A stretch of DNA of 64,000 nucleotides. It comes from Knufia peltigerae (taxonomy: Eukaryota > Ascomycota > Eurotiomycetes > Chaetothyriales > Trichomeriaceae). Positions 47,481 through 59,213 of the stretch are shown one piece after another (positions within the stretch are counted from its first letter, which is position 1; every line of letters starts with the position of its first letter). Made by a program: the position numbers and the translations under genes. The stretch spans positions 124,001 to 188,000 of the forward strand of contig JAPDRN010000014.1 in NCBI GenBank assembly GCA_030247855.1. The letters run 5' to 3'. The notes below the pieces were generated by a model. That model did not search any database. It had not been told where the DNA came from and was given only the letters and a program-made list of their open reading frames with translations.

Positions 47481-49115
47481 TTAGCCCGGCGCGCTTTCAA
47501 CCCAGTAAATCGGAAAATCATACACGTCCTGGTAAGCATGTATTCTCGGGTTCCGGAGGCCGGCCCTCATTCGGGCAAGATAAACTTGGACTTCTGTAGG
47601 CGCCCACTGTAGCATCACACATTACACATCACGTTAGCCTCGGAAACATCGCAACCTTTCAAAGATAAGAAACAGGGCCGTGAGAGTCAACATACCCCGA
47701 GGATACTCGTAAGTAGCATCATGGTCCACCCTTCGATACCCTCTTCCCACTGGAGACGATTAAATCTTCCCAGTTCTTTGAGGTGGGGGTCCCTGGGCCA
47801 GCTGCCGATGGGCACACGGAAGCGTCGTTCCGTCACGTCCTCGAAGCCGGCGTCGCGCATGTGCTGCGCCGACTCGTCGCATATGCGGAGGCTTTTGCCA
47901 AAGGCGTCACCGGCCTCGAGGGAGACTTTGCCCCATTCCTCAAAGATGGTGCCGTCGACCGTCCCGTCTTGAGATCTCGGCACCACAGACTGTTCGACCT
48001 GTTCGACGTAACCTCCTGGCTTGAGGTTCCTGGTCGACGGTCAGCGACGCCCGTGGAGCTGTCCAGTATGGAAACGAAAAAGTGACACACCTATAGACTT
48101 CATGGTAGAACGTGTCCCAGTGGGCCACACTGCCGTAGAGACCTCGCACGTGGATGAAATCGAAACTTGCTTCGGGTGAATAGATCCATTCTTCGCAACA
48201 GTCCTCGACCTATGGTTAGAAAATGTCAGGAATTTTGAGCGACGAACGTGTCTGCCGTGACGAAGTCACAAACCTCGAATGACAGATTTGTTGGAACAAA
48301 TTCTGGCTGTATCGGGGATAAATCCGTCCCTATCACGATTGATTCGGGATGTTCATCGGCAAAGTCGCTACACATAAGGGTTAACAACCATGACCTTGAA
48401 GAAAGAAACATATCCAAAAATAAAATTGCACACATTGCCCATATACCAGTTCCAGTGCCGACATCCAAAACACGCTAAGAGATAAAGTAAGTATAATGTA
48501 CTTGTCTATTTCTCCATTTCCTCGAAAAAAAGTCACAAAGCATACCTGTGGAGTGGCGCCGATCGGAGCCAGATACAATTCACCATTGAGCAACAATTTG
48601 TACAGATGGTGTCTATTGATGAGTGAGCTAGACCAACGACCGCTATCGGGTAGAATCGCTTACCCTATGTCGAGATGTTCCATTGCTTTCTCATCATTAG
48701 GACCCCTGGGAGAGAAAGTCGTCAACAAAATTGCCAATGGTCGTCGCCCGCCATATCTGGAATTTCACTCACCAGTAGGAGCCGGCGTGGTAGGCATGGT
48801 ATCGTCTCCCATTCTCGTAGTGATAGTTGTAGATGCTACTCCTCAGTGATGCCAAGTCCCTGTGATACGTGTAAAATGGTGAGCAGGCACTTTCCATACA
48901 TGGGAACAAAAACAGGGTTGTAAAATTTAAAACATTCGAAAGGCACATACGATTCAGTGTCATCGTCACCAAGCGCAGAATCATTATCGAAGCCGACGTC
49001 CTGTTTTACTGATTATCAGAACGGATTTTGTCCGACCCAAGGAGCTACAAATAATTTCTTCTCGCCTTACCACTGAAATTTGCTGGGCATTTTCGGGAAG
49101 GTTTTCATCGGCCAT
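47481..49115 (-). CDS. LaeA-like SAM-dependent methyltransferase
   Basis: Ten exons: 49115-49071, 49000-48951, 48859-48773, 48705-48664, 48612-48546, 48474-48434, 48367-48274, 48209-48091, 48029-47696 and 47606-47481, 334 residues; every junction keeps frame. Family hallmarks run in order: YENGRRYHAYHAGSYW, DEKAMEHLDIGHHLYKLLL, SAM motif I RVLDVGTGTGIWAIDFADEH, acidic motif IGTDLSPIQP, then FIHVRGLYGSVAHW and RNLKPGGYVEQVE. This is the class I methyltransferase subfamily that includes the secondary-metabolism regulator LaeA, but fungi hold many paralogues. Orthology to LaeA itself is not claimed. It lies at the left border of the AT-rich island. The seven smallest exons are 41-94 bases. Confidence 0.9.
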
Positions 49116-49589
49116 TCTTGAGTCGTCAACTTCTCACTTCTCAAATACGGGGCCAGTATTGGTGACAGTCAGAAAGGAAGAATCAGTTGGTTGAGGGAGC
49201 TTGGAAAGTATATCCTCCGGGGTGAACTCGTTGTAGACGTCGACAAAAGGACAAATGAACGAGATAACGCCACTTGGGAAAGTTACGGGTACGGATACTG
49301 GCAAAAGGAGTGCAAACTGCCGCGCGGATGCCAGCGAATCAATTCACCCGGGCCGAGGCGAACGGAATTACGTGCCAGCAGCTCGAAAAGGGGAAAAGCA
49401 GCAAGTCGGCAAAGCCACGGTGGATGTGATTGTTTTTCTTCGAGTGTGACTGGTTCAATGCCTCGTAGCGCAGGCGGGGGAACGAGTTCCGGGCTGCGAG
49501 TCTGCGACAAGCGTGCACTGGAAGACAAAAAGGAGTTAGTATTGGCTTGATTAGAAGGAAGCAATTAACCCGGCATGGTCTAAAATCTT
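49116..49589. other. Promoter side of the methyltransferase gene
   Basis: About 470 bases of normal composition upstream of the methyltransferase start, ending at the AT-rich island. No gene is supported. Confidence 0.4.
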
Positions 49590-50100
49590 AGGTGACGCTT
49601 AGCAACTTAGCAGTGAACTTGTTTAGCCGTGTAGTTATTATAGTAAAGCTGGCCTAGGCCCTCAACAATATAACTAGAAGTGAGCATAATAAATATTGGG
49701 GTTCTTAAGTATTGAATATTAAATAAACTAAAAAATGTAACAACTAATTATAAGTACTAAATAAAATACATAGATATACTTTCTAAAACAATTATAGTGA
49801 AAGAAAGTAAAAAATAAAGAAAGTAAGCAGCAGCTTTATTGAAAAAAAAAATTTAATAAGAGAATAAAATTAAATTTGCGGTATATTAAAATAAAGAAAT
49901 TAAGAATAGTACAGATTTACTAATATACTATTTATATACTTAGTGAATATTGAGTACCTAAGAGACTTACTTTAGTAAGGAGTGTAGTCTATTGGCAGAG
50001 GGACTCTTTAAAAAAGCCGCCCTATGCAGATATGAAGGAGTGCTCAATAGAGAGCTCTATACTAGAATAGGCCAGAATAGTTATTTTATAATCAACTATT
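49590..50100. repeat. AT-rich island, probable RIP-degraded transposon relic
   Basis: Composition changes abruptly from ordinary mixed sequence to long runs of A and T with abundant TA dinucleotides, most extreme at about 49690-49970, then returns to normal near 50100. No frame above about 60 codons exists in it. In Pezizomycotina such islands typically arise when repeat-induced point mutation converts C to T in duplicated transposons. I see no intact ends or coding remnant, so the element family cannot be named. Confidence 0.6.
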
Positions 50101-50933
50101 TCATGCGTACTCAACCTTGCGTAGTGTACGTCTCCTGTCTCACGCGTCCAACATGATGTCTTCCGACATACAGCGTACACACTCACCCACCGTAGGTGGT
50201 GAGAAGAATCACTGTCCCCTCAGCAATACTGAAGAACACCTTGTCCCCCATCTGCTGCGGTAGATGTTGAGACGGTATCAGCGATGAGAAAAACACAATC
50301 CATTGAAGGGCGTAGCACCGTCGGCTTCCGGCTTTCATCATCATCGCTCAAATTCATCGAAGGTAATTTTGCATCAAGAATACTCCTGAAGGTCCTTTTT
50401 TTTTCTCCCAGAGGAAGGATGGACCCGGAATGGGCCTATCGTGCGCTCTCTATGGCGCGCTGCCTTCTTCAGTCTTCTCGTCGTCCTACGCACCTTCAGC
50501 CCACGCCCACTTACGTGAGCGGAGGTCTGACAAGCTCGCCAGCGTCTCGCGCGGATGGACTGGGTGGACTGGATTACCAACGAGGATCGAGTTGGAAGTG
50601 ACCATGGCCTCTGGTTAATCCGAGAGATCTTCTCCACATGGGAATGCTGGGATTGCTGCTGTGTAGACAGACACCAACTACCACTCATCTATGTTCTATG
50701 TTCCATACTCCAAACAAGTTTACCCAAAGTCCACATAGGAGACAAAGAAATGGGGCCCTTCTTCCACTCATTTACAGCAACTCATACATGACTTGATGAT
50801 GTTCAACCGTGCGACATAAGAACCGATGGTGTGGCTGAGCTTGACCTCACCAGAATGATCCTTGTTTTCACGTTTTCCTCTTTTGTGGCGTTGCTCTCTC
50901 CTCTCAAAAAAAAATTGACGCGGCCCCAGTGCC
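50101..50933. other. Intergenic region at the left edge of the amine cluster
   Basis: About 830 bases of normal composition between the AT-rich island and the 3' end of the amine oxidase gene. No gene is supported. Confidence 0.4.
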
Positions 50934-52688
50934 TCAGAGCTGGCTCGACAGTGCCTTTGTCCTTAGCTCCTTTCTGACGAGCAAAGCCGTTTCAGCCCCG
51001 GATTCGATCGCACCATCGATAAAACTTCGCCAGCCACCGGCAGCCCAATCGGAATTGGCAAACAGGACCGGACCGTGTCGTTCTCTGAGCGCGCCTAGGT
51101 ATTTCACTTCCATCCCTGGCCGATACCAAACCCTAGATCATGCGTCAATCGATATGAACAGACCAGAGTCTCGGCGATATCTTACCAGGCACCTTCGGCG
51201 AATTCATCTTTGGACCAATTGTGGAAGACCTACGGAGTAATTGCCAAAGATTAGTCCCAGCCACCACCCCAACCAAGTCTCAAAAGACCAAGGGCAAAAT
51301 GACAAAAAAAGACGTACCAGCCTCTCCACCTCCACCGTCGTAAACTCTTTTATTGACTTCAGGGTTTCGTCGATATTTTCATCCACGTTGATATGGTTGG
51401 CGCCGATGCCAAAGAAGACGCAGTGTGTGTTGTTGGCGGGCGTCAAACCGTCGGCCACACCAAGAACCAATTTGTTGTGAGGATACACCATCCCGCCCCA
51501 AGATCTCATCTCAGGGTCTTTGATCTCGGCGTGGAGCTTGACGCACTGGTTGACGTGTTTGAGCGCTGCGGCTTCGACCTTGGCCTTCGACAACGGCGGG
51601 TTGAAATGCACCTTGTTCAAGACGTTCAAGGGCACGGTGCAGATGACCCGTTTGGCGAGAAACGCGCGGCCGTCTCTGCACCGGACTTGAACGATGGACC
51701 GCGACGAATCGATGCTGGAGACGGCCGTATCAAGCGAGTACGAGAGGTTGCCGCTCTCTAGGGCTTCCTCGAAGAAGCGGACGGCGAAACCGGACTGGCC
51801 ACATTTGAGCTTGAAGCCAATCGTCGTCTCCAGGACCGAGGCGTAGTTGTAGTCTCCGGCCGCCCACCAGCGGAGGAAATCTAGGAAGGACGAGTCGTCT
51901 CGAGTGCCGCAGCTGCACAGGAGGACAAAGGTTTCAATGGCGTTTCGCTCGTCCTCGGTGAGATCGTGCCGGATCTGGGCAATCCGGTCGGCCACCGATA
52001 GGTCGGCCCACTTGAGAACATCCTTGTTCCAGTGGGCGTTGAAGGGGAACGGCATCACGGTTTTCCCCAAGTTGCCGTCAATGTTCATAAACTTGTGAAG
52101 TGCACGGGTGAAGAGTGCTTCCTACGTGGCATCAGCACTGTAGAGAGACAAAAGCAGGAGGGGTTTTATTCTTGGTGAAACCAACCTCTTCTTCGTGGCT
52201 CATGTTGCGCCGGCCGCTTTCCGTGACCCACGTGAAGTAGTTGTGCTTCCTCGAGTAGTCGGCGGAATGTTCGAGTTCATCCATCATGCCGTAGCGTGTG
52301 AGCTCGCGGAAGGTGTTTGGTTGGAACCAGTGCACCCAAGTGCCGCCCATTTCGTAAGGATAGCCTTCGACATTCGAGGACCAGGTCCGACCTCCGATGC
52401 GATCACGCCCTTCTAACAGCAAGGTTCTCAACCCTTCCTCGTTGGTTTAGCAGCGACCTTCGTCGAGTGACGGGGCATGACTGGGGAAGGCATATCTGGA
52501 GACTGACCAGTGGTGGAGGTATCTCGAGCTGCAGTGAGGCCAGCATATCCAGCCCCAACCACCAGCACATCAAAAACGTCCTGGCTCCTTGTGATGTTCT
52601 GTGGTGGCTGAATTACTCCGATACAAGGAGCACCCGCACGAAGTCCTTCCTTGGGGGTCCAAGTCCATCCTTCGCGGGATTTGGCCAT
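50934..52688 (-). CDS. Flavin-containing amine oxidase
   Basis: Five exons: 52688-52508, 52433-52186, 52121-51318, 51229-51186 and 51132-50934, 491 residues. The N-terminus has the fungal leader (W-T-P-K-E-G-L) and the dinucleotide motif VLVVGAGYAGLTAARD (GAGYAG at 45-50). The second FAD contact is LLLEGRDRIGGRTWS, and EMGGTWVHWFQPN contacts the flavin. The C-terminal GAIESGAETA completes the FAD fold. The intron 1 acceptor (GAGGAAG) was chosen because it alone restores TGLRTLLLEG. The SGGCY-type covalent flavin Cys of monoamine oxidases is not seen, so FAD is probably noncovalent. It oxidatively deaminates a primary amine to aldehyde, ammonia and H2O2. It is the leftmost gene of the minus-strand amine cluster. 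Confidence 0.92.
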
Positions 52689-53396
52689 CTTCTGTTGTTT
52701 TATCGGGATGGGACTGGGCAGTATATGCTAAACCTTTCGCGGGTGGACGTGGACGAAGAATGTTCGACGTGGTCACCGGAAGCGATAGCCCTTGTTCTTA
52801 ATAACCCTGTAAGTGGACGAGGACACCCAGATATATGTAGTTCTATATGTAGTTCAGTAGTATAGACGCAATTCGCCGAAAAGTGACTAAAAGCTTTCAA
52901 TTAGAAGCACCTACCGAATTGATGCCACATTGCTTCCGCAGTGGCTCCCCATAAGTGTACGCTGTGGGATGGAGTCCTCTCTCCAACCACCTTCTGGATA
53001 AGGAAACGGGCCCCCCACGAGACCCAGAGGTCATGTTTGACCAGCATCGTAACATTGGCAAAGCTGATACTGGGTGGATGCCGTTATAGTAATTTCCAGA
53101 TCTGCTGTCTGGGTCCTGTAACGCCTACAGGTTTTACAGTATGCGTTACTACACCAAAGGTATCTTTGGGTGTCCGGGCCGAGTCTCTACCGCGACTTCG
53201 TATCCGAATAAGGCATTTAACCACAAGTCATAATTGATGAGCGCTGATTTTCATTGGACCACCAAGTTTGCACCACATTTGTCTTATACGTGGTTGTTTC
53301 ATTCAACCAATGCGTAGAATAATATTGCAAAGTACGAAGCTTTGGGAGTATCAGCCCTCGACATATTGTGAAGCTTCGTACGAAAGAGGGACGGAG
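52689..53396. other. Intergenic region between amine oxidase and permease 1
   Basis: About 700 bases; promoter of the amine oxidase gene. No gene is supported. Confidence 0.4.
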
Positions 53397-55406
53397 TCAG
53401 ACACGGTCTCTGTCGATGCCGGCCAGGGAGGTCAAACCACTGACAGCGAGGCCGTCAACAATAACCACATTATCCGACAGTACACTGTTGTTTTCCTTGA
53501 TGTACTGAAATCTTGCTTTCCACCACCAAAAGAGCCCCGGGAAAATGATGGTCGCGCCCACGATCAGACAGCTCCAGTTCATATAGTCGATATTCGGGAT
53601 GCTCACGGGTACGTACAGCGGGAAGCTATAAACGCAAATGACCAGGACAGACCAGCAAACTGAGATCAAGTTGACCGCATAGCCCCAGCGCCCAAGGTCG
53701 AAGTTCGGGCGCGCAGGGAGAATCCTTCGGCCGCGGAAGAGTACCACTACAACGGGGGCGACGTAACCAATCTGCATGGTCACGCCGGCGCCGGAGATGA
53801 TAGATTGGAAGGCAAGATCTGAGCCGAGGACAATGAGACCTAAGAAAGTGACGAGGTCAGACATCACGTATGCTCTCCTCTGAAACCCGAAGCAGGGGAT
53901 TCTTGAACTTACCGAGAATGAGGTCGATGACAATCACTGCAACCAATGATCGCAGCGGAATATTCAACCTATGATCAACGTAGGAGAAGTAATCGGAAAA
54001 GGGTAAGCCCCTGTCTCTGGCCATACTCCACGCCAGGCGACTGGCTGCATTGTTCATGCCGACAATGATGAAGAAATTGAGTCCCACCATTAGCAGGGTG
54101 CAAAAGACTCCACCGCCATAAACGGATTTTGTCACGTCCATGAACCAGTCCATGTAAGGCTGGAATGCTGTGGTCCAAACCGTCAGAATGGACTGTAGTT
54201 ATGTGAAGGAAGGGAAGAGTACATAGAATATTTTCCTCCCAGTTGCCCGCCGTCCAGAGCAGGAGGATTGCGGAGAGCCAACTAGAGATGCCACAGAAAA
54301 CCATCGACCAGACCATTACTCTCTACCACAAGTCAGCATGAATAGAAGGAGTTCTTGGCACACTGAGGAGCTCGTACCGGCGCCTGTCTTGATGCATCCT
54401 TCATCTCCTCGACCTGTGCAATTCATCAGTCAGCTCAAATAGGCTGGCTCATGGCGGAAAGGGGAGAAGGTTTTGTTCTGCGAGGGACAGGTTTCTTACC
54501 AAATGCATCGTTCCATCCGTTCCATAAAGACCGTAGAGAGAATTGTAGAACGACATGATGAAAACCCATCCATTACTCGAGTAGCCAGTGTTGTTGATGA
54601 ATTTGGTGAAAATGAATTTGGCGTCATGTTTAGGTGCCATGACTCCGAATACCACTGCCCAAGCCACGCCACCCAAAATTGTCCAAGCACCGCCAACGAT
54701 GTTCAGGTAGGGGAGCCAGCTTTGCTTGAAGCTGTAGGCCATGGGGACGACCACAAACGCGCAATAGAGCAGCCAAGTCTCCCATGAATGCCAACGCAGG
54801 TCGGGATAAGTGATCTGAACAAAAGACGCGACGAGCTGGGCACTGTTGAGCGCGCAGCTGGAGCCAGTGGAGATCTCGCCGACCATGACCATCCATCCCA
54901 CTAGGTACGATAGTATGGGCCTCAGCTTTCCGCTGGAGAGGGCTTGGATATAGTATTGCTGTCCGCCCGCCGTAGGCCAAAGGGAGCAGTATTCCGCAAG
55001 GGACATCATCAGCAGAGTCTGCCCGATGGCGACCACTATTCTGTATATGGTGGTCAGTGTGGGAGACGTTGCTTCCAAATGCCGTGGCCTTGAACTTACC
55101 CAGACCACACCAACGCGGCAGGCCCTCCCAGGTCAAATATGGTCGAGTATAGGACGACGAGACATGCCCAGGTACAAGAGAGCATGATCTGGTAGGCGCA
55201 TACTGTGCAGACACGTAATCAGAAGAAGTCGCCGTGGGTATCATGCTGAACAACGTACACGTCCAAAAGTTGTAAACGCGGTGTAACTGGGGCTTCTTGC
55301 CCAGTGATGCGAGCACTGCATCCTCCTTGTCCAGGTATTCCCCTTTCATCTCGGCGAGATTTGTGCTGTGGCGACTCAGGGTCGTTTCAATCTTGGAGTC
55401 TTCCAT
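53397..55406 (-). CDS. APC-family permease 1 (GABA/choline-like)
   Basis: Seven exons: 55406-55259, 55202-55100, 55040-54500, 54413-54378, 54322-54223, 54167-53913 and 53839-53397, 541 residues. The start is the ATG at 55406. Family landmarks are FWTLCAYQIMLSCTWACLV, LAEYCSLWPTAGGQQYY, the YGTDGTMHLVEEMKDASRQAP loop that marks this fungal APC group, and MARDRGLPFSDYFSYVD. About twelve hydrophobic helices are visible. The exon 5/6 junction (54222-54168) was placed by the NILSFQPYMDWF continuity; another acceptor (54186) breaks frame. Substrates in the family are GABA, choline, polyamines and amino acids; which applies here is not readable. It lies directly downstream of the Rieske pair on the same strand. 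Confidence 0.9.
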
Positions 55407-56973
55407 TGTGTCGACGTTCACAAGGCACTAGAAATTCTGCTTATGAGAGAATTTAGAAAACAAGAAGCCGTAGGCCAAAGCAGAGCCCTGGACGGCGGTA
55501 GGGTTAAAATGGTTGCCCGACCCCGCGTACCACCCCTTGGCTACTGGGGTGGCCACCCTTCCACAAGTGTATGTAACACGATCCGGGGCTCCGCTTGTGG
55601 ACATCATCTGCACACAAGAACTAAATCATGGCTTTGATATGCCGTTAGCACCGAGCGTTGAGGGGGGCACTCTGCTGGAATAGACTGGCCGAAGGAGAAA
55701 TTTGCAATCAGATTTGGTAACGAAAGGCATCTTGGCACATGGAAAAACCTATCTTGCAAAGCTGGTTCCGTACACATGGGATTGAGGTTCCAATCAAGCT
55801 TACGACGTATACTTACTTCTGGCAAGTGTTGGTGTTGGATAGAAGCGTTAATATCCGGCACCACTCTCGGTGGAGGCATCTACAAGTAGGAGGATGTCGC
55901 CGCAACTCAAAATCACCACCACATTCGGCAAGGCGATCCTGCCGGCCTAGCCTATGGCATAATCTATAATGAGCCCCGAAGTTTCTCAGGGGTTTATTTG
56001 ATTTGCAACCCCCATCACAAGTGTGGAGCTTTGTTCCGTGGATCCTGCTGTGCTCTTCGTGAGGTCCCACGCTGGCATTGATGAAATTCCTTTTGGCCTA
56101 TGGAGCCGACTTCATACGAGCCAGTACCGAGCTTCGGGTTGCAAGAGGCACGAATCTAGCACGAGTGAAGTAAGTAAAAGGCAATGGTTGTACATAAACC
56201 TACCTTTGGGACGGTAATGTCAAGGACAGGCTCGAAGAGTTTCTCAAAAGCGTATCTGAAACTTTAGTCCGTCCTCTAGAAGTCGCTCACGCCTATCATA
56301 TTAAAGAATGTCTGGTCCGTAGCTAGCATCGTTTCCTTCAGTGTGCGCTTTCTATAAGCTATACCAGAGATCAAAAGTCCATTTCCCCCAAATGGAAAAG
56401 TGAATAATCTCCCCGAAGAACGGAACGACGAGGTGACAAAGGCGTCAGAGCACCCAGAGGGTGGTAGACGTCCCTAGGGGCTCTCGGATGACGAAAGACC
56501 ATCTGATTTCGCTAAGGCATGATAAAGGTGTCCTTCAATAGTTCAATGGTGTTGCTGGTCCTGAAGGCTCATCTTGTGGAAGGTGCCCGTAGCTGTCTCA
56601 CACGCTGGCACGTTCCCATTGCCAGAATCCGACAGTTGCCACATTACCGACAACCCAGCAGGCTGTCCACTTTTACACATCCTGTGATAGAGTGCGTTTG
56701 TGTGTGCGTGCGTGAGTGAGAGAGCACAGCAATACTGTGCTTCCGATCATAGCACTACTCACAACGTTTGATGATATATCGCGTCCTGTTGTGGCATAAC
56801 CACGACAATATGCAATCGACCTTGACCAACATGCAATCAGTAATCTTCCACCGTCCACGGGTATCTATCTGTCCACGTTGCGAGTCCCGCGGACGTCTGC
56901 AAACGGTCTTATTGACGGAGCTAACTTGGAACATTGGCGAATGAGGGACCGTAAGAACAGTGCCGCTGATCAG
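55407..56973. other. Long intergenic region inside the cluster
   Basis: About 1.6 kb between the permease 1 start and the 3' end of the Rieske-cluster protein gene. No supported gene; frames of up to 90 codons lack family features. Confidence 0.45.
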
Positions 56974-58498
56974 CTACCAGTTGATCCCGTCAAGCGATCC
57001 TTTTCCTTTCTTACGAGTCGCATCAACTTCGAGATCCCGACACACTGTGACAATTGTAAGTTTCACGCAGAAAATGGTATAATCAGTACCATAGGACTTA
57101 CAAGTCTCGGCAGCATTGAATCTGGTACTGTTTTCCTTGCTTCCCAGTAAGACTGGCCAGCTTTTCCTTCCGATTTCTCGCTCCATGCGAAGATGGGAAT
57201 GGAGCATTTCTAGAAACACCAAATCGTGAGCGCTTGGGGCGCTGTGCAGTTAAAAAAATGGCTATATGTCAGCCGATCTAGAAAACCACTTTGAGACAAC
57301 ACGGCCGATTCGAGACTTACGTTGTATTCGAGGCTCCAACCTTGGCGTGGAGCTCTTCCAGTCGAGAAATGCACTGAGCGACGTCGGACTTGAGTCTAAT
57401 GGCAGATGAAGTTGCTGACTCCGAGGATTTTGCCACAACTGTACAGGTGACTTTGCATTTCGCTGCTTCTGACGGGAAGATCGTAATCAGAAGGTAAGAA
57501 CTGGGGGCTCTCAAGGTGAAAATGTCCGACATGATAGAGGGCTTCTCATGCCCCTGCGATAGATTCTTGACCAGTCCGGCGTTTTGAGGACTGATTGACG
57601 GCAGCGAAAAAGCGTCTGTGGACTCTGCACGCTCGATGTCAGTCCCCAAATCAATGCCAGATTGGCGGAGTAAGAGTGATACCGGCGAATTTCCAGTTGA
57701 ATGCCCCCTCGACGTCCCAACTCTCCACGAATCTCTTTGGCGTGGTGGTGTCAATATGGGCATCCGAGCGAGGTTCGAGGCTGAGGTCGACATGAATGAA
57801 CCCGTGTCCGTCGGTGCGCACATAGACCTCGAACAACGAGTTTTGTTCGGGACGGAATCCTTTCAACCCGTCGAATTTGGGTGCCTTGACCAGGCGACCC
57901 TTGAGGTCGTACGACCAGCCGTGGTATCTACAAGACAGGACCGGCGTGCAGCCCACCTGCTTGGTCGAAACGACCGGGTACGCACGGTGCCTGCACACGT
58001 TGTGAAAGCACCGCAGAACGCGGTCCTTGCCCAGGACGAGGAACAAAGGGAAGCCTGCCGGATGCAGGACGACTCGATAACTCCCGGGGGTTCGGAACAT
58101 GCTCGCGTGCGCCACGGCGATGGGCATCTGTTCGAGAGGAATGAGCTTTTGGAACAGGTCGGTCGGACGGCTCCTCGAGAACAGCTCACCTTGACCAATA
58201 CAGACCGTTTCTCGTCGTCGAAGTTCGTCTCCGAAGTCCACCAACCGTCGGGGAGGTCCGACACTTTTGTCACATCGCCGTTCTGAGCGGTGGTGGCAAA
58301 GTCACTCAGCTTCCCCCGGGGGAACGAGGCCCGAGAAGCTGGCGTGTGATTTTTCCGTGAAGACAGAACTCGGAATGTAGCAAGGCTGACTACCAGCGCC
58401 GTGACCGTCAGGACGGCGGGTGTGACCCAGTGGGACAATTGGTACACAACATCTCGCCCATCTTGTTGAGAGCCAAACGTTGAAAAGTGAGATGACAT
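56974..58498 (-). CDS. Membrane-anchored Rieske [2Fe-2S] protein lacking the mononuclear-iron motif
   Basis: Five exons: 58498-58190, 58127-57683, 57615-57321, 57241-57102 and 57044-56974, 419 residues. One N-terminal membrane helix (about 23-47: WVTPAVLTVTALVVSL) is followed by LPDGWW, the usual domain start. Exon 2 holds an intact Rieske site: C148-x-H150 (NVCRHRAY) and C169-x2-H172 (CRYHGWSY), then GFIHVDL. After F-N-W-K the expected H-x4-H of Rieske oxygenases is absent in all frames, including the 67-base intron that follows. The rest is a ligand-free helix-grip-like tail ending in HSHLRMEREIGRKSW. The exon 3 acceptor at 57616 could alternatively lie six bases upstream. It is probably an electron-transfer partner of the upstream gene at 59214-60256 rather than a complete oxygenase (inference). 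Confidence 0.85.
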
Positions 58499-59213
58499 AA
58501 AGAGCTTCAAGTCCACCGAGCGACCCCAAGCGAAAATAGTGATACTGTCTTCTTTATCCCCCTTTCCTTGACGGTATCTTTATACTTTAGGTAGTTATGA
58601 TACGGGTTTCGATAAACGTACCAGGATACCAGAAATTATATGTTGAGTGTATAGCCTAAAGCTGTGAGGGTACTGTGTAATAATGAAAACGCCAACATTA
58701 CTAAGGATTCTGAAGTAGATCTCTTTACGACAGAGTTCACCAATCAATTGAAAATCCCAGGACTTTGAAACCCAAAAGGGATATGAATTAGAGTTATCGG
58801 CTAAATTTCTGTGGATCCCATGAGTGATACCCTCGAAGAACGGGCAACGCAAGTGTCGACCCAATAACCAAAGTCCTGTGTGGGGGAGGGAGGGACATTG
58901 AGCTTGTGGTCTGGAGGCTCTTATGGTGCTGTATCAAGGCTGTAGAGAAGCCTTAGAAAATGTCGACTATCACGCCCTCTAATCGTTGACTGCAGCACCA
59001 CGGAGGTCCAGGCACCTCAGCTGGATGAAAGTAGTTATTGATGGTTGAGGACTATTGCTCCGCTAAGCAGCATGATACTTGCACAATTTTTGAACTTCTC
59101 AAGTCTCGCAGAGGTGCTCAACGATCTATTAGTGCCCACAGATGGACGCATGGTTTTGATTCCTGCCGAAAACTCGACCTTGCTTCGTAGCGACCAGAGT
59201 TTCATTGCCCTTC
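58499..59213. other. Intergenic region between the two Rieske-type genes
   Basis: About 715 bases; promoter of the Rieske-cluster gene. I see no gene and no missing domain fragment here. Confidence 0.45.

Noticed and set aside
57616..57682. Possible hidden mononuclear-iron motif inside the intron of the Rieske-cluster gene
   Set aside because: All three frames of the 67 bases were read; none contains the H-x4-H or E-C-x-H-C pattern.
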